From contig JABDCB010000001.1 in assembly GCA_013288325.1 (NCBI GenBank), positions 62,001 to 126,000 of the forward strand: a stretch of 64,000 bases of DNA, read 5' to 3'. The notes beneath the pieces were generated by a model, which saw only the letters and a program-made list of their open reading frames with translations, made no database searches and had not been told where the DNA came from. This stretch comes from Bacteroidota bacterium. GTDB lineage: Bacteria > Bacteroidota > Bacteroidia > Palsa-965. The first letter of the stretch is position 1; every line of letters begins with the position of its first letter. The position numbers and the translations under genes are program-made. Below are positions 35,276 through 44,466 of the stretch, one piece after another.

Positions 35276-38200
35276 ATGAAGTGTAATTTACTCTTTCTTC
35301 GATTCATTTTTCTTTTGTCGATTGTTGGTTTTTCTTCCGGTGCCATTATAGGGCAGGAGTGTAATGTCATTTATGTTACACCTGGTGGAGCTTCCTCCGG
35401 AGTAGCCGGCACAAGGGCAACACCGGCGAATCTTACTTATGGACTTTCGCTGATTTCTGCAACAGCTAATCAGTTATGGCTGTCAACCGGAACATATACC
35501 ATATCTGCTACGTTGGCAATTCCTGCTAACGCAACCCTTGAAGGAGGATTTACCGCCGGTACATGGACAAAGAGCAATGCAACAGCCTCCATTATAAGCA
35601 GGGATACAAATAATGTTTTGGTTGCAAATAATGCGCTGATCGGATTGATGGGAAACTCGGTTTCTGGGTTCCGTTTGCAGGATATCACTGTGAATGTGGC
35701 GAATGCACCGGGAAACCAGATATCTGTTTATGGCATTTATCTTACTTCCTGTTCTTCTTATAATATAACACGCTGTACAGTAAATACCGGGAGTGGCTCT
35801 CCTGGCCTTACCGGCCTTACCGGTAGTGCAGGGATTCCAGGTGACACAGGAACGAGAGGTGTACCTGGTAATGCCAATGAAATTATTATGGGAGGTGGAG
35901 CAGGAGGGGCTGGATCAAGCGGGAATGATGGAGGAGCTGGGGCCAATACCGGACATTGGGATCCAACGAATAATAGCCCGGGTACAGATGGTTTGTCTTT
36001 AGGATGTGGCGGTACTGGCGGTGCATCAGGTAGCGGTCCAGCCTGTTCATTGGGTTGTGCTTTCGGCGATCCTGCTTGCGGGTCTGAAACACCAGGAACA
36101 AATGGCAACCCTGGTAATCCTGGACCAGTAGGTACAAGTGGTGCTGCCGGCCCTGCAGGATCAATTACAACTTGTTTTTATGTGCCGGGAGGTGCAGGAG
36201 GATCCGGTACAAATGGCGGGAGTGGATGTGGTGGCGGCGGTGGAGGTGGCGGCGGCGGAAGACAGAAGAATGGTTCCGATGATGTAGGTGGAAGCGGCGG
36301 CGGCGGCGGCGGCGGAGGTGGTGGTGGAAATGCTGGTGGTGGCGGAACAGGTGGAGGAAGTTCATTTGCCGTATTTCTTTGCAGCAATGGAGCAGGAGGT
36401 ATCATACAAGATTGTATGCTTAATCCGGGTGCCGGTGGCACCGGTGGAGCAGGTGGTGCCGGCGGCGCCGGTGGGGCTGGTGGAGCAGGCGGTGCCGGTG
36501 GACCCGCAGGACCTTGCAGCAACAGCTATGGAGGAAGTGGGGGCAATGGAGGAAGCGGCGGTAATGGAGGAAGCGGCGGATCAGGAGCAGCAGGAATGAG
36601 CCTTGCGTTGAGCGAAAACGGTGGTACGCCTGTAAGTAATTTAGGAATAAGTGGTGTTCCAGGGAATCCTCCGGTAATTACCGTTGCAAATAAAGGATGT
36701 ACAAATTCAGAAGTGGTTTTTAATGCAACCACCAGCGGCACCTGGAATTTCGGAGCGGGAGCCAGTCCGGCAACAGCAACCGGTACAGGACCCTTTTCTG
36801 TTTTCTATAGCAGTTTAGGAAGAAAAAATATTGTACTGGGAGGGGTCACGTTTACCGATTATATCAATATTTTTCAAAATGGCCCCGGGGCATCTGGTAT
36901 CACTCCGGCAAATGCTACGGTGACGGCCGGTTGTCCAAACAGTTTTTCTACGGCTTCAAGCGGAACCAATTATCAATGGGTGTTCGGCCCTTCTGCCAGC
37001 CCTGATACTGTTTCCGGAACGAGTCTTACCACAACAGGGAACATTTATTTTACCCACCCAGGCACCTATACCATTTACGTTTATGTTACCACTACCTGTT
37101 GCGGAAGGATAAAGGACTCCACAACAGTTACAGTAAATCCCAGCCCGAGTAATGTAACGCTTACTGCTTCCCCGCTGGTTATCTGTCAAGGTGATACGGT
37201 ACACTTTACGGCCAGCCCGGCTACTTATAGCGGATATCAGTTTTTTGTTAATGGCGTCTCGGTGCAAAGCGGAATTAGCAATACACTGGTTACATCCACC
37301 TTAGTCACCGGCGATAGTATTGAAGTTGTCGCTCTTGCCGGAACTTGTTTTACCAATCCGAGTGCTGTTGTCAAACCAACGGTTAATGCGGTTCCCAGTG
37401 TAACATTATCTTCTTCTCCAACTCCTTCTATCTGTGCCGGACAAAGTGTAACCTTTACAGCCAGCCCTTCAGGATTTACCAATTATCAGTTTTTTAACGG
37501 AGCATCCTCGGTTCAAAACGGAAGCGGGAACACCTATACTACAACATCACTTGCTGTGGGAAATAGTATTACAGTAATTGGAAACAACGGATGCAAGAGC
37601 CCGGTCAGTACACCGATTGTAACAACTGTAAATCCGTTGCCGATAGTTACAATAAGTGGTCTGGATTCGGTTTGTTCAGGTAATGGAACAACACTTACTG
37701 CCGGAGGGGGAGGAACCTATAGCTGGAGCGGCGGTCCTGCTACAGCTGCCTATACATTTACTCCGGCTTCTACAGCAACGTATACCGTAACAGTGACAAA
37801 CGGAGCGGGCTGTATCGCAACAAATACACAAACGGTAAAAATGAATCCATTGCCAGTAACTACGGTGACCGGGAATACTGTTATATGTGGTGGCTCTAAC
37901 GCAGTTCTAACCGCTAGTGGCGGGGGTGCTTATTCCTGGTCGAATGGAAACACCACGGCCAGCATTACGGTTAGCCCGGCAGCTAACACAACCTATACAG
38001 TTACAGTCACCAGCATTTCCGGCTGCACGGCTACAGCTACACAACTGCTTACCGTAAATCCTTCTCCACAAATAACGGTTACTACCGCCAATTCTACCTG
38101 CAATAACAGCAATGGTTCGGCAACTGCAACTGTTACCAATGGAGGAGCTCCTTATACTTATAGCTGGAGTAATGGACAAACAACACAAACTGCTACCGGA

Positions 38201-39247
38201 ATTCCTGCCGGTACTTATACAGTAACGATAACAAATACAAACGGATGTAAGCAAAATGCAATAGCAACGGTGGTGAACAATTCTATGCCTTCTGTTGCAT
38301 TGGCTTCGCAAACCAATGTTGCGTGTTTTGGAGGTACTAATGGATCGGCGATTATGACGGCCAGTGGTGGATCAGCACCTTATACCTATTCCTGGAATAC
38401 AACACCTGTCCAAACAACGGCAACAGCTTCGGGCCTTGCCCAGGGTACCTATACAGTTACTCTTACTGACGCAAACGGATGTAGTCTTCAGCAAACAGTA
38501 ACTATTACACAGCCCACATTGCTATCGGATTCCGCCACATCTGTTAAAGTATGCGGAGCAGGAAAAGGAACGGCGTCTGCCTTGGCGAGCGGAGGCACCG
38601 GACCCTATACCTATTCCTGGTCGCCGGCAGGCGGAACAGCAGCATCAGCTTCTAATCTTGTTTTGGGAACTTATACATGCCTGGTAACAGACAGTCATGG
38701 TTGTATTAAAGCATCAACGGTTGCAGTTATTGCCGATAGTGTTCCCAATGCAAACGCAGGACCAGGAGTAACGATGGGTTATGGCAGCACCACCATACTT
38801 GCCGGAACAGGTGGCGGAACCTATAACTGGAGCCCTGCCGACGGACTGAGTTGTACAAGTTGTGCAAATCCTTCGGCCACACCATTAACTACAACCACGT
38901 ATACGCTTACGGTGACAAGCGACAGCGGTTGTGTGGCCATGGCTAAAACCACCATTGTAATTGATTACGATTGCGGTGATGTATTTGTACCCAATGCTTT
39001 TTCTCCTAACGGAGATTCTGAAAATGATCTGGAGTGTGTTTATGGACGGTGTATAGAGACCATGTATTTTGCTATTTATGACCGGTGGGGTGAAAAGGTG
39101 TTCGAATCATCGGAAAAGAAACAATGCTGGGATGGAACATTCAGGGGGCAACTCATGAACACAGACAGCTTTGTGTATTACCTAAGTGCAAAATTGGTAA
39201 CCGGAGAAACGATTACGAAAAAAGGGAATATCAATCTGGTCAGGTAG
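35276..39247 (+). CDS. T9SS type B cargo: beta-helix with Gly-rich insertion, Ig-like and SprB repeats, CHU_C
   Basis: 1323 residues. Signal peptide 1-26. Residues ~28-170 look like a right-handed beta-helix (YVTPGGASSGVAG, ISATLAIPANATLEGG). Then, at ~175-445, comes an extremely Gly-rich segment: collagen-like GLTGLTGSAGIPGDTGTRG at its start, runs of GGAGGAG and GGNGGSG at its end. After it the helix-like text resumes. Several Ig-like modules (SPLVICQGDTVHFTAS, GGGTYSWSGG types), three SprB repeats and a CHU_C domain (VPNAFSPNGDSENDLE, VYGRCIETM, IYDRWGEKVFES) follow. The next gene, 27 bases on, is a PorP/SprF homologue, so cargo and export partner are likely co-transcribed. Confidence 0.9.
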   Translation: MKCNLLFLRFIFLLSIVGFSSGAIIGQECNVIYVTPGGASSGVAGTRATPANLTYGLSLISATANQLWLSTGTYTISATLAIPANATLEGGFTAGTWTKSNATASIISRDTNNVLVANNALIGLMGNSVSGFRLQDITVNVANAPGNQISVYGIYLTSCSSYNITRCTVNTGSGSPGLTGLTGSAGIPGDTGTRGVPGNANEIIMGGGAGGAGSSGNDGGAGANTGHWDPTNNSPGTDGLSLGCGGTGGASGSGPACSLGCAFGDPACGSETPGTNGNPGNPGPVGTSGAAGPAGSITTCFYVPGGAGGSGTNGGSGCGGGGGGGGGGRQKNGSDDVGGSGGGGGGGGGGGNAGGGGTGGGSSFAVFLCSNGAGGIIQDCMLNPGAGGTGGAGGAGGAGGAGGAGGAGGPAGPCSNSYGGSGGNGGSGGNGGSGGSGAAGMSLALSENGGTPVSNLGISGVPGNPPVITVANKGCTNSEVVFNATTSGTWNFGAGASPATATGTGPFSVFYSSLGRKNIVLGGVTFTDYINIFQNGPGASGITPANATVTAGCPNSFSTASSGTNYQWVFGPSASPDTVSGTSLTTTGNIYFTHPGTYTIYVYVTTTCCGRIKDSTTVTVNPSPSNVTLTASPLVICQGDTVHFTASPATYSGYQFFVNGVSVQSGISNTLVTSTLVTGDSIEVVALAGTCFTNPSAVVKPTVNAVPSVTLSSSPTPSICAGQSVTFTASPSGFTNYQFFNGASSVQNGSGNTYTTTSLAVGNSITVIGNNGCKSPVSTPIVTTVNPLPIVTISGLDSVCSGNGTTLTAGGGGTYSWSGGPATAAYTFTPASTATYTVTVTNGAGCIATNTQTVKMNPLPVTTVTGNTVICGGSNAVLTASGGGAYSWSNGNTTASITVSPAANTTYTVTVTSISGCTATATQLLTVNPSPQITVTTANSTCNNSNGSATATVTNGGAPYTYSWSNGQTTQTATGIPAGTYTVTITNTNGCKQNAIATVVNNSMPSVALASQTNVACFGGTNGSAIMTASGGSAPYTYSWNTTPVQTTATASGLAQGTYTVTLTDANGCSLQQTVTITQPTLLSDSATSVKVCGAGKGTASALASGGTGPYTYSWSPAGGTAASASNLVLGTYTCLVTDSHGCIKASTVAVIADSVPNANAGPGVTMGYGSTTILAGTGGGTYNWSPADGLSCTSCANPSATPLTTTTYTLTVTSDSGCVAMAKTTIVIDYDCGDVFVPNAFSPNGDSENDLECVYGRCIETMYFAIYDRWGEKVFESSEKKQCWDGTFRGQLMNTDSFVYYLSAKLVTGETITKKGNINLVR

Positions 39248-39274
39248 AATAGCAAATATTCAGACGGAACAAAT

Positions 39275-40363
39275 ATGAAACAAATACAATATAAGTTTAG
39301 CGTGCGAAAATGGGCCTCCTTGTTTGCCGTTGTTTTAATAACAGGTGTTACTTCGTTAACAGCTCAGGATGTACATTTTTCGCAATTTACCATGTCGCCT
39401 CTTACACAAAATCCTGGCCTGACAGGGGCGATATATGATATTCAGGCCCTCATGAACTATCGAACTCAATGGGCCAGTGTTGCAAGTCCTTATACCACCA
39501 TGGCGGCATCTTTCGATATGCGTTTGGGACATAAAAAATCGAGAAAAGGTTTTTGGGCTGCAGGGATGAATATATATGACGATAAAGCGGGAGATGCCCA
39601 GCTCAGTATTTTGCAGGCTAACCTGAATGTTGCATATCATGTTCGTTTGAATGAATATAATATTCTGGGTGCCGGTGTTCAGGTTGGATTTGTTCAGCGA
39701 AGTATCAGTGCAGGGGCTCTGCAGTGGGGTAATCAATACAATGGAAGTGTTTACGATGCAAGTCTTCCTACCGGAGAAACTGCTGGTATCGCAGCCAGCA
39801 AAATGTTTATTGATGCCGGTGCGGGTGTTGTGTGGTCATATGATAACACAAAGGGCGCAAAAAATGTGACGGATAATCATGAATTCAAAATTAATGTAGG
39901 GGCGTCTGTTTTTCACCCTCAGCAAAGCTCCTATTCATTCTATGGAGATGGAGAAAAATTGTATATGAAATTTTTAGTCCACAGTGATGCACGAATCAGT
40001 ATTCCGAATTCTAATATGGCTATCGTACCCGCTGTCATGTATAGCAGGCAGGGAGATGTTCAGGAGCTGGATGCCGGGGCGATGCTTCGCTATAAATTAA
40101 AGCAAGACAGTAAATACACCGGATTTGCAAAAGGCGCGGCCCTTTCATTGGGAGGGTATTATCGTGCAGGCGATGCTTTTGCACCAGCCATGTTGCTGGA
40201 ATATGCTAATTATGCGTTAGGGATGAGTTATGATCTGAATACATCCCCGCTTCGTACAGCCAGTAATCTGAGGGGGGGAGTAGAAATAACACTTCGCTTT
40301 GTAACTCCCAATCCCTTTCTTAAAAGAGGTTCTTCCTCTATACTTTATCAGCCAACTCCCTGA
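39275..40363 (+). CDS. PorP/SprF-family T9SS outer-membrane protein
   Basis: A 362-residue outer-membrane beta-barrel of the PorP/SprF family. After the signal peptide (ending SLTAQ) comes the family hallmark DVHFSQFTMSPLTQNPGLTGA, then MNYRTQWASV, and later long amphipathic strands with LKQDSKYTGFAKGAALSLGGYYR. In Flavobacterium, SprF is needed for secretion of the adjacent SprB, and many type B cargo genes have their own SprF-like partner. The 27-base spacing to the cargo gene at 35276 fits that arrangement. Confidence 0.92.
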   Translation: MKQIQYKFSVRKWASLFAVVLITGVTSLTAQDVHFSQFTMSPLTQNPGLTGAIYDIQALMNYRTQWASVASPYTTMAASFDMRLGHKKSRKGFWAAGMNIYDDKAGDAQLSILQANLNVAYHVRLNEYNILGAGVQVGFVQRSISAGALQWGNQYNGSVYDASLPTGETAGIAASKMFIDAGAGVVWSYDNTKGAKNVTDNHEFKINVGASVFHPQQSSYSFYGDGEKLYMKFLVHSDARISIPNSNMAIVPAVMYSRQGDVQELDAGAMLRYKLKQDSKYTGFAKGAALSLGGYYRAGDAFAPAMLLEYANYALGMSYDLNTSPLRTASNLRGGVEITLRFVTPNPFLKRGSSSILYQPTP

Positions 40364-40396
40364 GGAATTATTTCCGGATAAATTATATTTGCAGTC

Positions 40397-41644
40397 ATGA
40401 ACAGAAGAAATTTTGTAAAAACAGGCAGCGTATTGACATCATTGGCGGCATTAGCTCCGATTTTGTCTTTTTCTCGCACTAAGTCTTCAGACATACCAGC
40501 GGAATACAAAATATTTCACGACCGGATTCAGCCGATAACAGCCGAAGAATATGCGGCGCGGCAGGAAGAAGCACGGAAGAAGATGCAGGAAGCTAAGCTC
40601 GATATGATACTGATGGAGGGCGGAACCTCCATGAAATATTTTACTGGAATATCATGGGGGCATAGCGAACGTCTTTTTGCTATGGTGATGACAAGAAAAG
40701 GGGACTCCTTTTTTATAGCGCCCAAATTTGAAGAAGGGAGGGCGAGAGAGCAGGTGGGTTCTTCGAAGTTATATACATGGGAAGAGAATGAAAGCCCGTA
40801 TGAACTGATTGGAAAATGTTTAAAGGATCAGGGCGTGCAAACATCTACAATGGGCATAGAAGAATCCTGCCGCTTTTTTGTGACAGAAAATCTTCAGAAA
40901 ACGATGCCTTCCTTACTTATCCAAAGCGCTACTCCTGTTGTAGCAGGATGCCGGAGCATTAAATCAAAACATGAGATTGAGCTCATGCAGATTGCGAATG
41001 ATATTACTGCTGAAGTATTTAGTGCTTCTGTAAAGGAACTGAAAGAAGGAATGACAGAAATGGAATTCGGAACCATCATTTCGGATCGATTTTCGGCGGC
41101 CGGGGCCCCGGGCGGGGCATTGGTTTTGTTTGGAGAAGCGTCGGCCTATCCGCATGGTCTTAGAAAAGAAAACAGACTGAAAGAAGGAGATATTGTTTTG
41201 ATGGATGGAGGATGTACCGTTGAAGGATATGAATCGGATGTTACCCGTACCACAGTGTTTGGAAAGCCAAGTGAGAAAATGAAAAGTGTGTGGGAAATTG
41301 TGCGTAAAGCCCAGGAAGCCGGATTGAAATCGGCCAAACCCGGAATACCCGCAGAGGAAATAGATGCAGCAACCCGAAAAGTAATTGCAGATCATGGGTA
41401 TGGACCCGGATACAAATATTTCACACACAGGCTCGGACATGGCATTGGCATGGACGGGCATGAATGGTACTATTTGGTAGGAGGAAACAAACGTCTGGTT
41501 AAGCCTGGAAACATGTTCAGTAATGAGCCGGGTATTTATCTTGTCGGAGAGTTTGGTATCCGTATTGAAGATGAGATGCTTATTACCGAAGATGGAGCTC
41601 GCCTTCTACTTCCGCCTCCCCAAAGCCTGGAAAAAATATTTTAA
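40397..41644 (+). CDS. M24 family Xaa-Pro aminopeptidase-like enzyme, exported
   Basis: A 415-residue pita-bread-fold protein. The N-terminus MNRRNFVKTGSVLTSLAAL is a Tat-type signal (RRxFxK). The creatinase-like N-domain spans ~35-180. The catalytic domain carries the M24 metal ligands: Asp in VLMDGGC, Asp in YESDVTRT, His in HRLGHGIGMDGHE, Glu in SNEPGIY and Glu in IRIEDEMLIT. The order and spacing are those of prolidase/aminopeptidase P. A dinuclear Mn or Co centre and cleavage of Xaa-Pro bonds in the periplasm are expected from the family. Confidence 0.9.
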   Translation: MNRRNFVKTGSVLTSLAALAPILSFSRTKSSDIPAEYKIFHDRIQPITAEEYAARQEEARKKMQEAKLDMILMEGGTSMKYFTGISWGHSERLFAMVMTRKGDSFFIAPKFEEGRAREQVGSSKLYTWEENESPYELIGKCLKDQGVQTSTMGIEESCRFFVTENLQKTMPSLLIQSATPVVAGCRSIKSKHEIELMQIANDITAEVFSASVKELKEGMTEMEFGTIISDRFSAAGAPGGALVLFGEASAYPHGLRKENRLKEGDIVLMDGGCTVEGYESDVTRTTVFGKPSEKMKSVWEIVRKAQEAGLKSAKPGIPAEEIDAATRKVIADHGYGPGYKYFTHRLGHGIGMDGHEWYYLVGGNKRLVKPGNMFSNEPGIYLVGEFGIRIEDEMLITEDGARLLLPPPQSLEKIF

Positions 41645-41756
41645 TGCCGCTTTTTATTCTACGTCTCTCCAATACAGTGAAGATCAGTTCACTCAAAGTA
41701 GGATTTAGCTTTTAAACAGGCAAAAAGCAAGAAAACAAAGACTATTTTGGGGCAAC

Positions 41757-41782
41757 TGTCCCATTTTTAAATCTCAATCGTT
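41757..41782 (+). promoter_or_regulatory. Possible ECF42-type promoter upstream of YciI gene
   Basis: TGTCCC (41757-41762) and TCGTT (41778-41782) lie about 16 bases apart, 45-70 bases before the YciI start. ECF42 promoters are reported to carry a TGTC-type -35 and a CG-containing -10. A similar TGTCAT...CCGTG pair occurs at 43485-43508 before the DUF1569 gene. Both are weak matches read by eye. Confidence 0.3.
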
Positions 41783-41826
41783 AAGGAGATATAAAGCAAT
41801 TAATAGGAACCTTAAAAACTAAAAAA

Positions 41827-42171
41827 ATGGAAAAATTCTTGTATTTATTCCGTGGTGGAAACAACAGTGAATTGTCGCCAGATGCCCTGCAAGCTCATCT
41901 TCAGAAATGGCAGGAATGGATGATGAAATTGGGGAAAGCCGGTATTTTTGTTGGTGGAGAACCCCTGGCACGTACTGGCAAGCAGGTAAATGGCACAAAG
42001 AAAGTAGTTACAGATGGACCGTTTGTAGAAGCTAAGGAAATGATAGGCGGGTATATGCTCGTCCAGGTAAAGAATATGGACGAAGCTATTGAGATTTCAA
42101 AGGGGTGTCCTATTCTGGAGGTAGATGGTAAGCTGGAAATTCGTCCGATTCAGAAAATGGGGGAAATGTAA
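41827..42171 (+). CDS. YciI-like DGPF-domain protein
   Basis: A 114-residue dimeric alpha/beta protein of the YCII-related family. It starts MEKFLYLFRGG and has the family signature VTDGPFVEAKEMIGGY (about 59-74), with DGPF. Such DGPF proteins are characteristically encoded beside ECF42 sigma factors, as here: the sigma factor gene follows after 29 bases. Their biochemical role is not settled. The ATG at 41827 is preceded by an A-rich tract, the normal Bacteroidota initiation context. Confidence 0.9.
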   Translation: MEKFLYLFRGGNNSELSPDALQAHLQKWQEWMMKLGKAGIFVGGEPLARTGKQVNGTKKVVTDGPFVEAKEMIGGYMLVQVKNMDEAIEISKGCPILEVDGKLEIRPIQKMGEM

Positions 42172-42200
42172 ACGCGTTTTCTCCTTGTTAAAGATACAGC

Positions 42201-43469
42201 ATGGATCAGCATTCTGAGAATAAAGAAACAGCTAAAGCGATCGACCATCTTTTCCGTCAGGAGGCGGGTAAGATGGTTGCTGTATTGACCCGGATATTAG
42301 GTTTTCCCAATATTGAACAAGCCGAAGACATTGTTCAGGACACAATTTTAAAAGCGCTTGAAATATGGAAATACGGAAAAATGCCCGAACATCCGGAAGC
42401 GTGGCTCTACCGTACGGCAAAAAACCAGGCTATTGATCTTATACGCAGAAAAAAAATAAGACACCGTATCGAAAATGATCTTACCTATCTATTGAAATCT
42501 GAATACACGCTGGTGCCAACGATAGAGGATATGTTTGGTGAAAATTCGATTAAAGACAGCCAGTTAAGAATGATGTTTGCCTGTTGTCATCCTTCCATTA
42601 CTCAGGAACAACAGATAACATTGATCCTTAAAACACTTTGTGGTCTTAGCCCCAAAGAGATCGGCAATGCTTTTCTGAGTAATGAAGAAACAATCCGCAA
42701 GCGTATATATCGTACACGGGAAAAGATAGCAGAAGAACGAATTCCGCTTGAATTTCCTTCAGAAGGATTACTGGGGGAGCGGTTGGAATCTATTCTGAGA
42801 ACATTATATCTGCTTTTTAATGAAGGATATAATTCATCTCATCCGGAGCGATTGATACGGGAAGACTTATGTGAAGAAGCCATGCGTCTCACTATTTTGC
42901 TTACCGAGCAACAACAAACGAGTTTACCTCAGACTTATGCATTGCTGGCATTAATGTGTTATCAGACATCCCGTTTCAATACACGGCTGGATGATAAGGG
43001 GCTTATCATTTTACTTCAGGACCAGGATCGGGGACGCTGGAATCAGTTTTTGATATCAAAAGGGAATGAATATCTGCAGCTTTCAACTTCGGGGCCTGCG
43101 ATTCATGATTTTCATCTGGAGGCTGGAATTGCTTCCATGCATGCTAATGCCGGATCGTATGAAAACACCGATTGGAAACTTATCCTTGGATTATATGATG
43201 AGCTGTTTTTGCGTACGCAAAGCCCGGTAGTTGCATTAAACCGCGCCCTGGTGATTGGAGAGGTGGAAGGGTATGAGAAAGCTATTCGACAATTGGAAGC
43301 CATGAAGGGCCTGGAGGAAAACTGCTATTATCATTCATCATTAGGAGAGATGTACCGCAAAACAGGAGAAAAAGAAAAGGCAAAAAAGCACTTCGGCTCG
43401 GCCTTATGTTTTACTTCGTCCAACGCAGAAACAGAATTGATCAGAAGAAAACTTCAGGACTGTTTATGA
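42201..43469 (+). CDS. ECF42-type RNA polymerase sigma factor with DUF6596/TPR extension
   Basis: A 422-residue sigma factor. Region 2 spans ~15-80 (EQAEDIVQDTILKALEIW, PEAWLYRTAKNQAIDLIRR). Region 4 lies at ~130-180 (LCGLSPKEIGNAFLSNEETIRKR). A long C-terminal extension follows with the hallmark LYLLFNEGYNSSHPE (~207-221) and TPR-like helices to the end (RALVIGEVEGYEKAIRQLE). This architecture, plus the adjacent DGPF gene, defines ECF42. These have no anti-sigma factor; the extension is needed for activity. It probably drives its own YciI partner and perhaps the small genes downstream. Confidence 0.92.
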   Translation: MDQHSENKETAKAIDHLFRQEAGKMVAVLTRILGFPNIEQAEDIVQDTILKALEIWKYGKMPEHPEAWLYRTAKNQAIDLIRRKKIRHRIENDLTYLLKSEYTLVPTIEDMFGENSIKDSQLRMMFACCHPSITQEQQITLILKTLCGLSPKEIGNAFLSNEETIRKRIYRTREKIAEERIPLEFPSEGLLGERLESILRTLYLLFNEGYNSSHPERLIREDLCEEAMRLTILLTEQQQTSLPQTYALLALMCYQTSRFNTRLDDKGLIILLQDQDRGRWNQFLISKGNEYLQLSTSGPAIHDFHLEAGIASMHANAGSYENTDWKLILGLYDELFLRTQSPVVALNRALVIGEVEGYEKAIRQLEAMKGLEENCYYHSSLGEMYRKTGEKEKAKKHFGSALCFTSSNAETELIRRKLQDCL

Positions 43470-43558
43470 AGGGCATATAGACTATGTCATGATTCTGTTA
43501 AGATCCGTGACAGATTGCAAAAAAAACGTACATTTCCTTACCAATACTAAAACGAAAA

Positions 43559-43999
43559 ATGAAAAATCTGTTCAATCCCAACGACAAAGAGGAAATAATT
43601 CAAAGAATCCAAAAATTAACAGAATCTACACAACCTCAATGGGGCAAAATGAGTGTTGCTCAAATGCTTAAGCATTGTACTTTGCCATTAGGAGTTGCTA
43701 TGACTAATCCTAAACCGCCCCGAGGACTGTTTGCAAAAATTTTCGGAGGAATGATAAAAGGCCCCGTAATTGGCCCTAAGCCATTTAAGAAAAACGGATT
43801 TACCCCAAAGGAGTTTAAGGTAGAGTCGAAAGAGATTTTCAATGAACAGAAAAGCAAACTGGTTGGAATGCTTGAAAAATTCAGCCCTGCAGCAGTAACG
43901 GATAAAGTCCATCCGTTTTTTGGACTCATGACAGATGCAGAATGGGGCGAAAGTCAGTATAAACATCTGGATCATCACCTCGTTCAGTTTGGAGTATAA
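43559..43999 (+). CDS. DUF1569 (DinB-like) protein
   Basis: A 146-residue helical-bundle protein of the DUF1569 group: PQWGKMSVAQMLKHCTLPL near residue 25-43 and the C-terminal HPFFGLMTDAEWGESQYKHLDHHLVQFG. The paired His near the end (KHLDHHL) and the single His of LKHC resemble the metal-binding histidines of DinB/YfiT four-helix proteins. It lies in the block following the ECF42 sigma factor. Activity unknown; thiol or metal chemistry is a family-based guess. Confidence 0.82.
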   Translation: MKNLFNPNDKEEIIQRIQKLTESTQPQWGKMSVAQMLKHCTLPLGVAMTNPKPPRGLFAKIFGGMIKGPVIGPKPFKKNGFTPKEFKVESKEIFNEQKSKLVGMLEKFSPAAVTDKVHPFFGLMTDAEWGESQYKHLDHHLVQFGV

Positions 44000-44042
44000 T
44001 CATCAACTAACAGAATAGGTATTCACTTTTAAAATCATAGGC

Positions 44043-44465
44043 ATGTCAAAAACAATTCGTCAAAAAGTGTTGTTCAAAAACACAAGCCCTAAGGCGCTGT
44101 ATGAGCTTTATATGGACTCTAAGAAGCATTCTGCAGCTACCGGTGCGCCGGCTAAGATATCGGCCAAAGAGGGAGGAGATTTCTCTGCTCATGACGGGTA
44201 TATAAACGGTAAAAACCTGCATTTGGCAAAAGATCAGCTGATTGTTCAGAGCTGGAGAGGTGCCGATTGGGATAAAAGCGATCAGGACTCTGTGTTTATG
44301 ATACGACTTGAAAAAAAGGGAAAGGATACGGTTCTGCATGCTGTACATACGAATGTACCTGAGAAACAAGCTGAGGGAATTAACAAAGGTTGGCATGATC
44401 ATTATTGGAAGCCCTGGAAAAAATTCCTGGCCGGGAAACCTATCGGAAAATATCCAACTATGTAA
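44043..44465 (+). CDS. AHSA1/SRPBCC-domain protein
   Basis: A 140-residue START/Bet v1-like protein. It begins SKTIRQKVLFKNTSPKALYELYMDSKKHSA, the N-terminal strand-helix of AHSA1 proteins, has LAKDQLIVQSWRGADWDKSD in the middle and ends HDHYWKPWKKFLAG. Members bind small hydrophobic ligands or Hsp90; this one has no further indication. It is packed between the DUF1569 gene and a DinB-family gene only one base downstream. Confidence 0.88.
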   Translation: MSKTIRQKVLFKNTSPKALYELYMDSKKHSAATGAPAKISAKEGGDFSAHDGYINGKNLHLAKDQLIVQSWRGADWDKSDQDSVFMIRLEKKGKDTVLHAVHTNVPEKQAEGINKGWHDHYWKPWKKFLAGKPIGKYPTM

Positions 44466-44466
44466 A

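Noticed and set aside
36165-36741. Long Pro-rich frames on the minus strand opposite the Gly-rich region
   Set aside because: They are the complement of GGN codon runs in the cargo gene; no start context or family.
40384-40391. TATATTTG as a -7 promoter box of the M24 gene
   Set aside because: A perfect box, but only five bases before the ATG and without a -33 element; it would need a leaderless mRNA.
44308-44466. Extended start of the DinB/BstA-like gene
   Set aside because: It would run through the AHSA1 gene in another frame; the ATG at 44467 follows that gene's stop directly.
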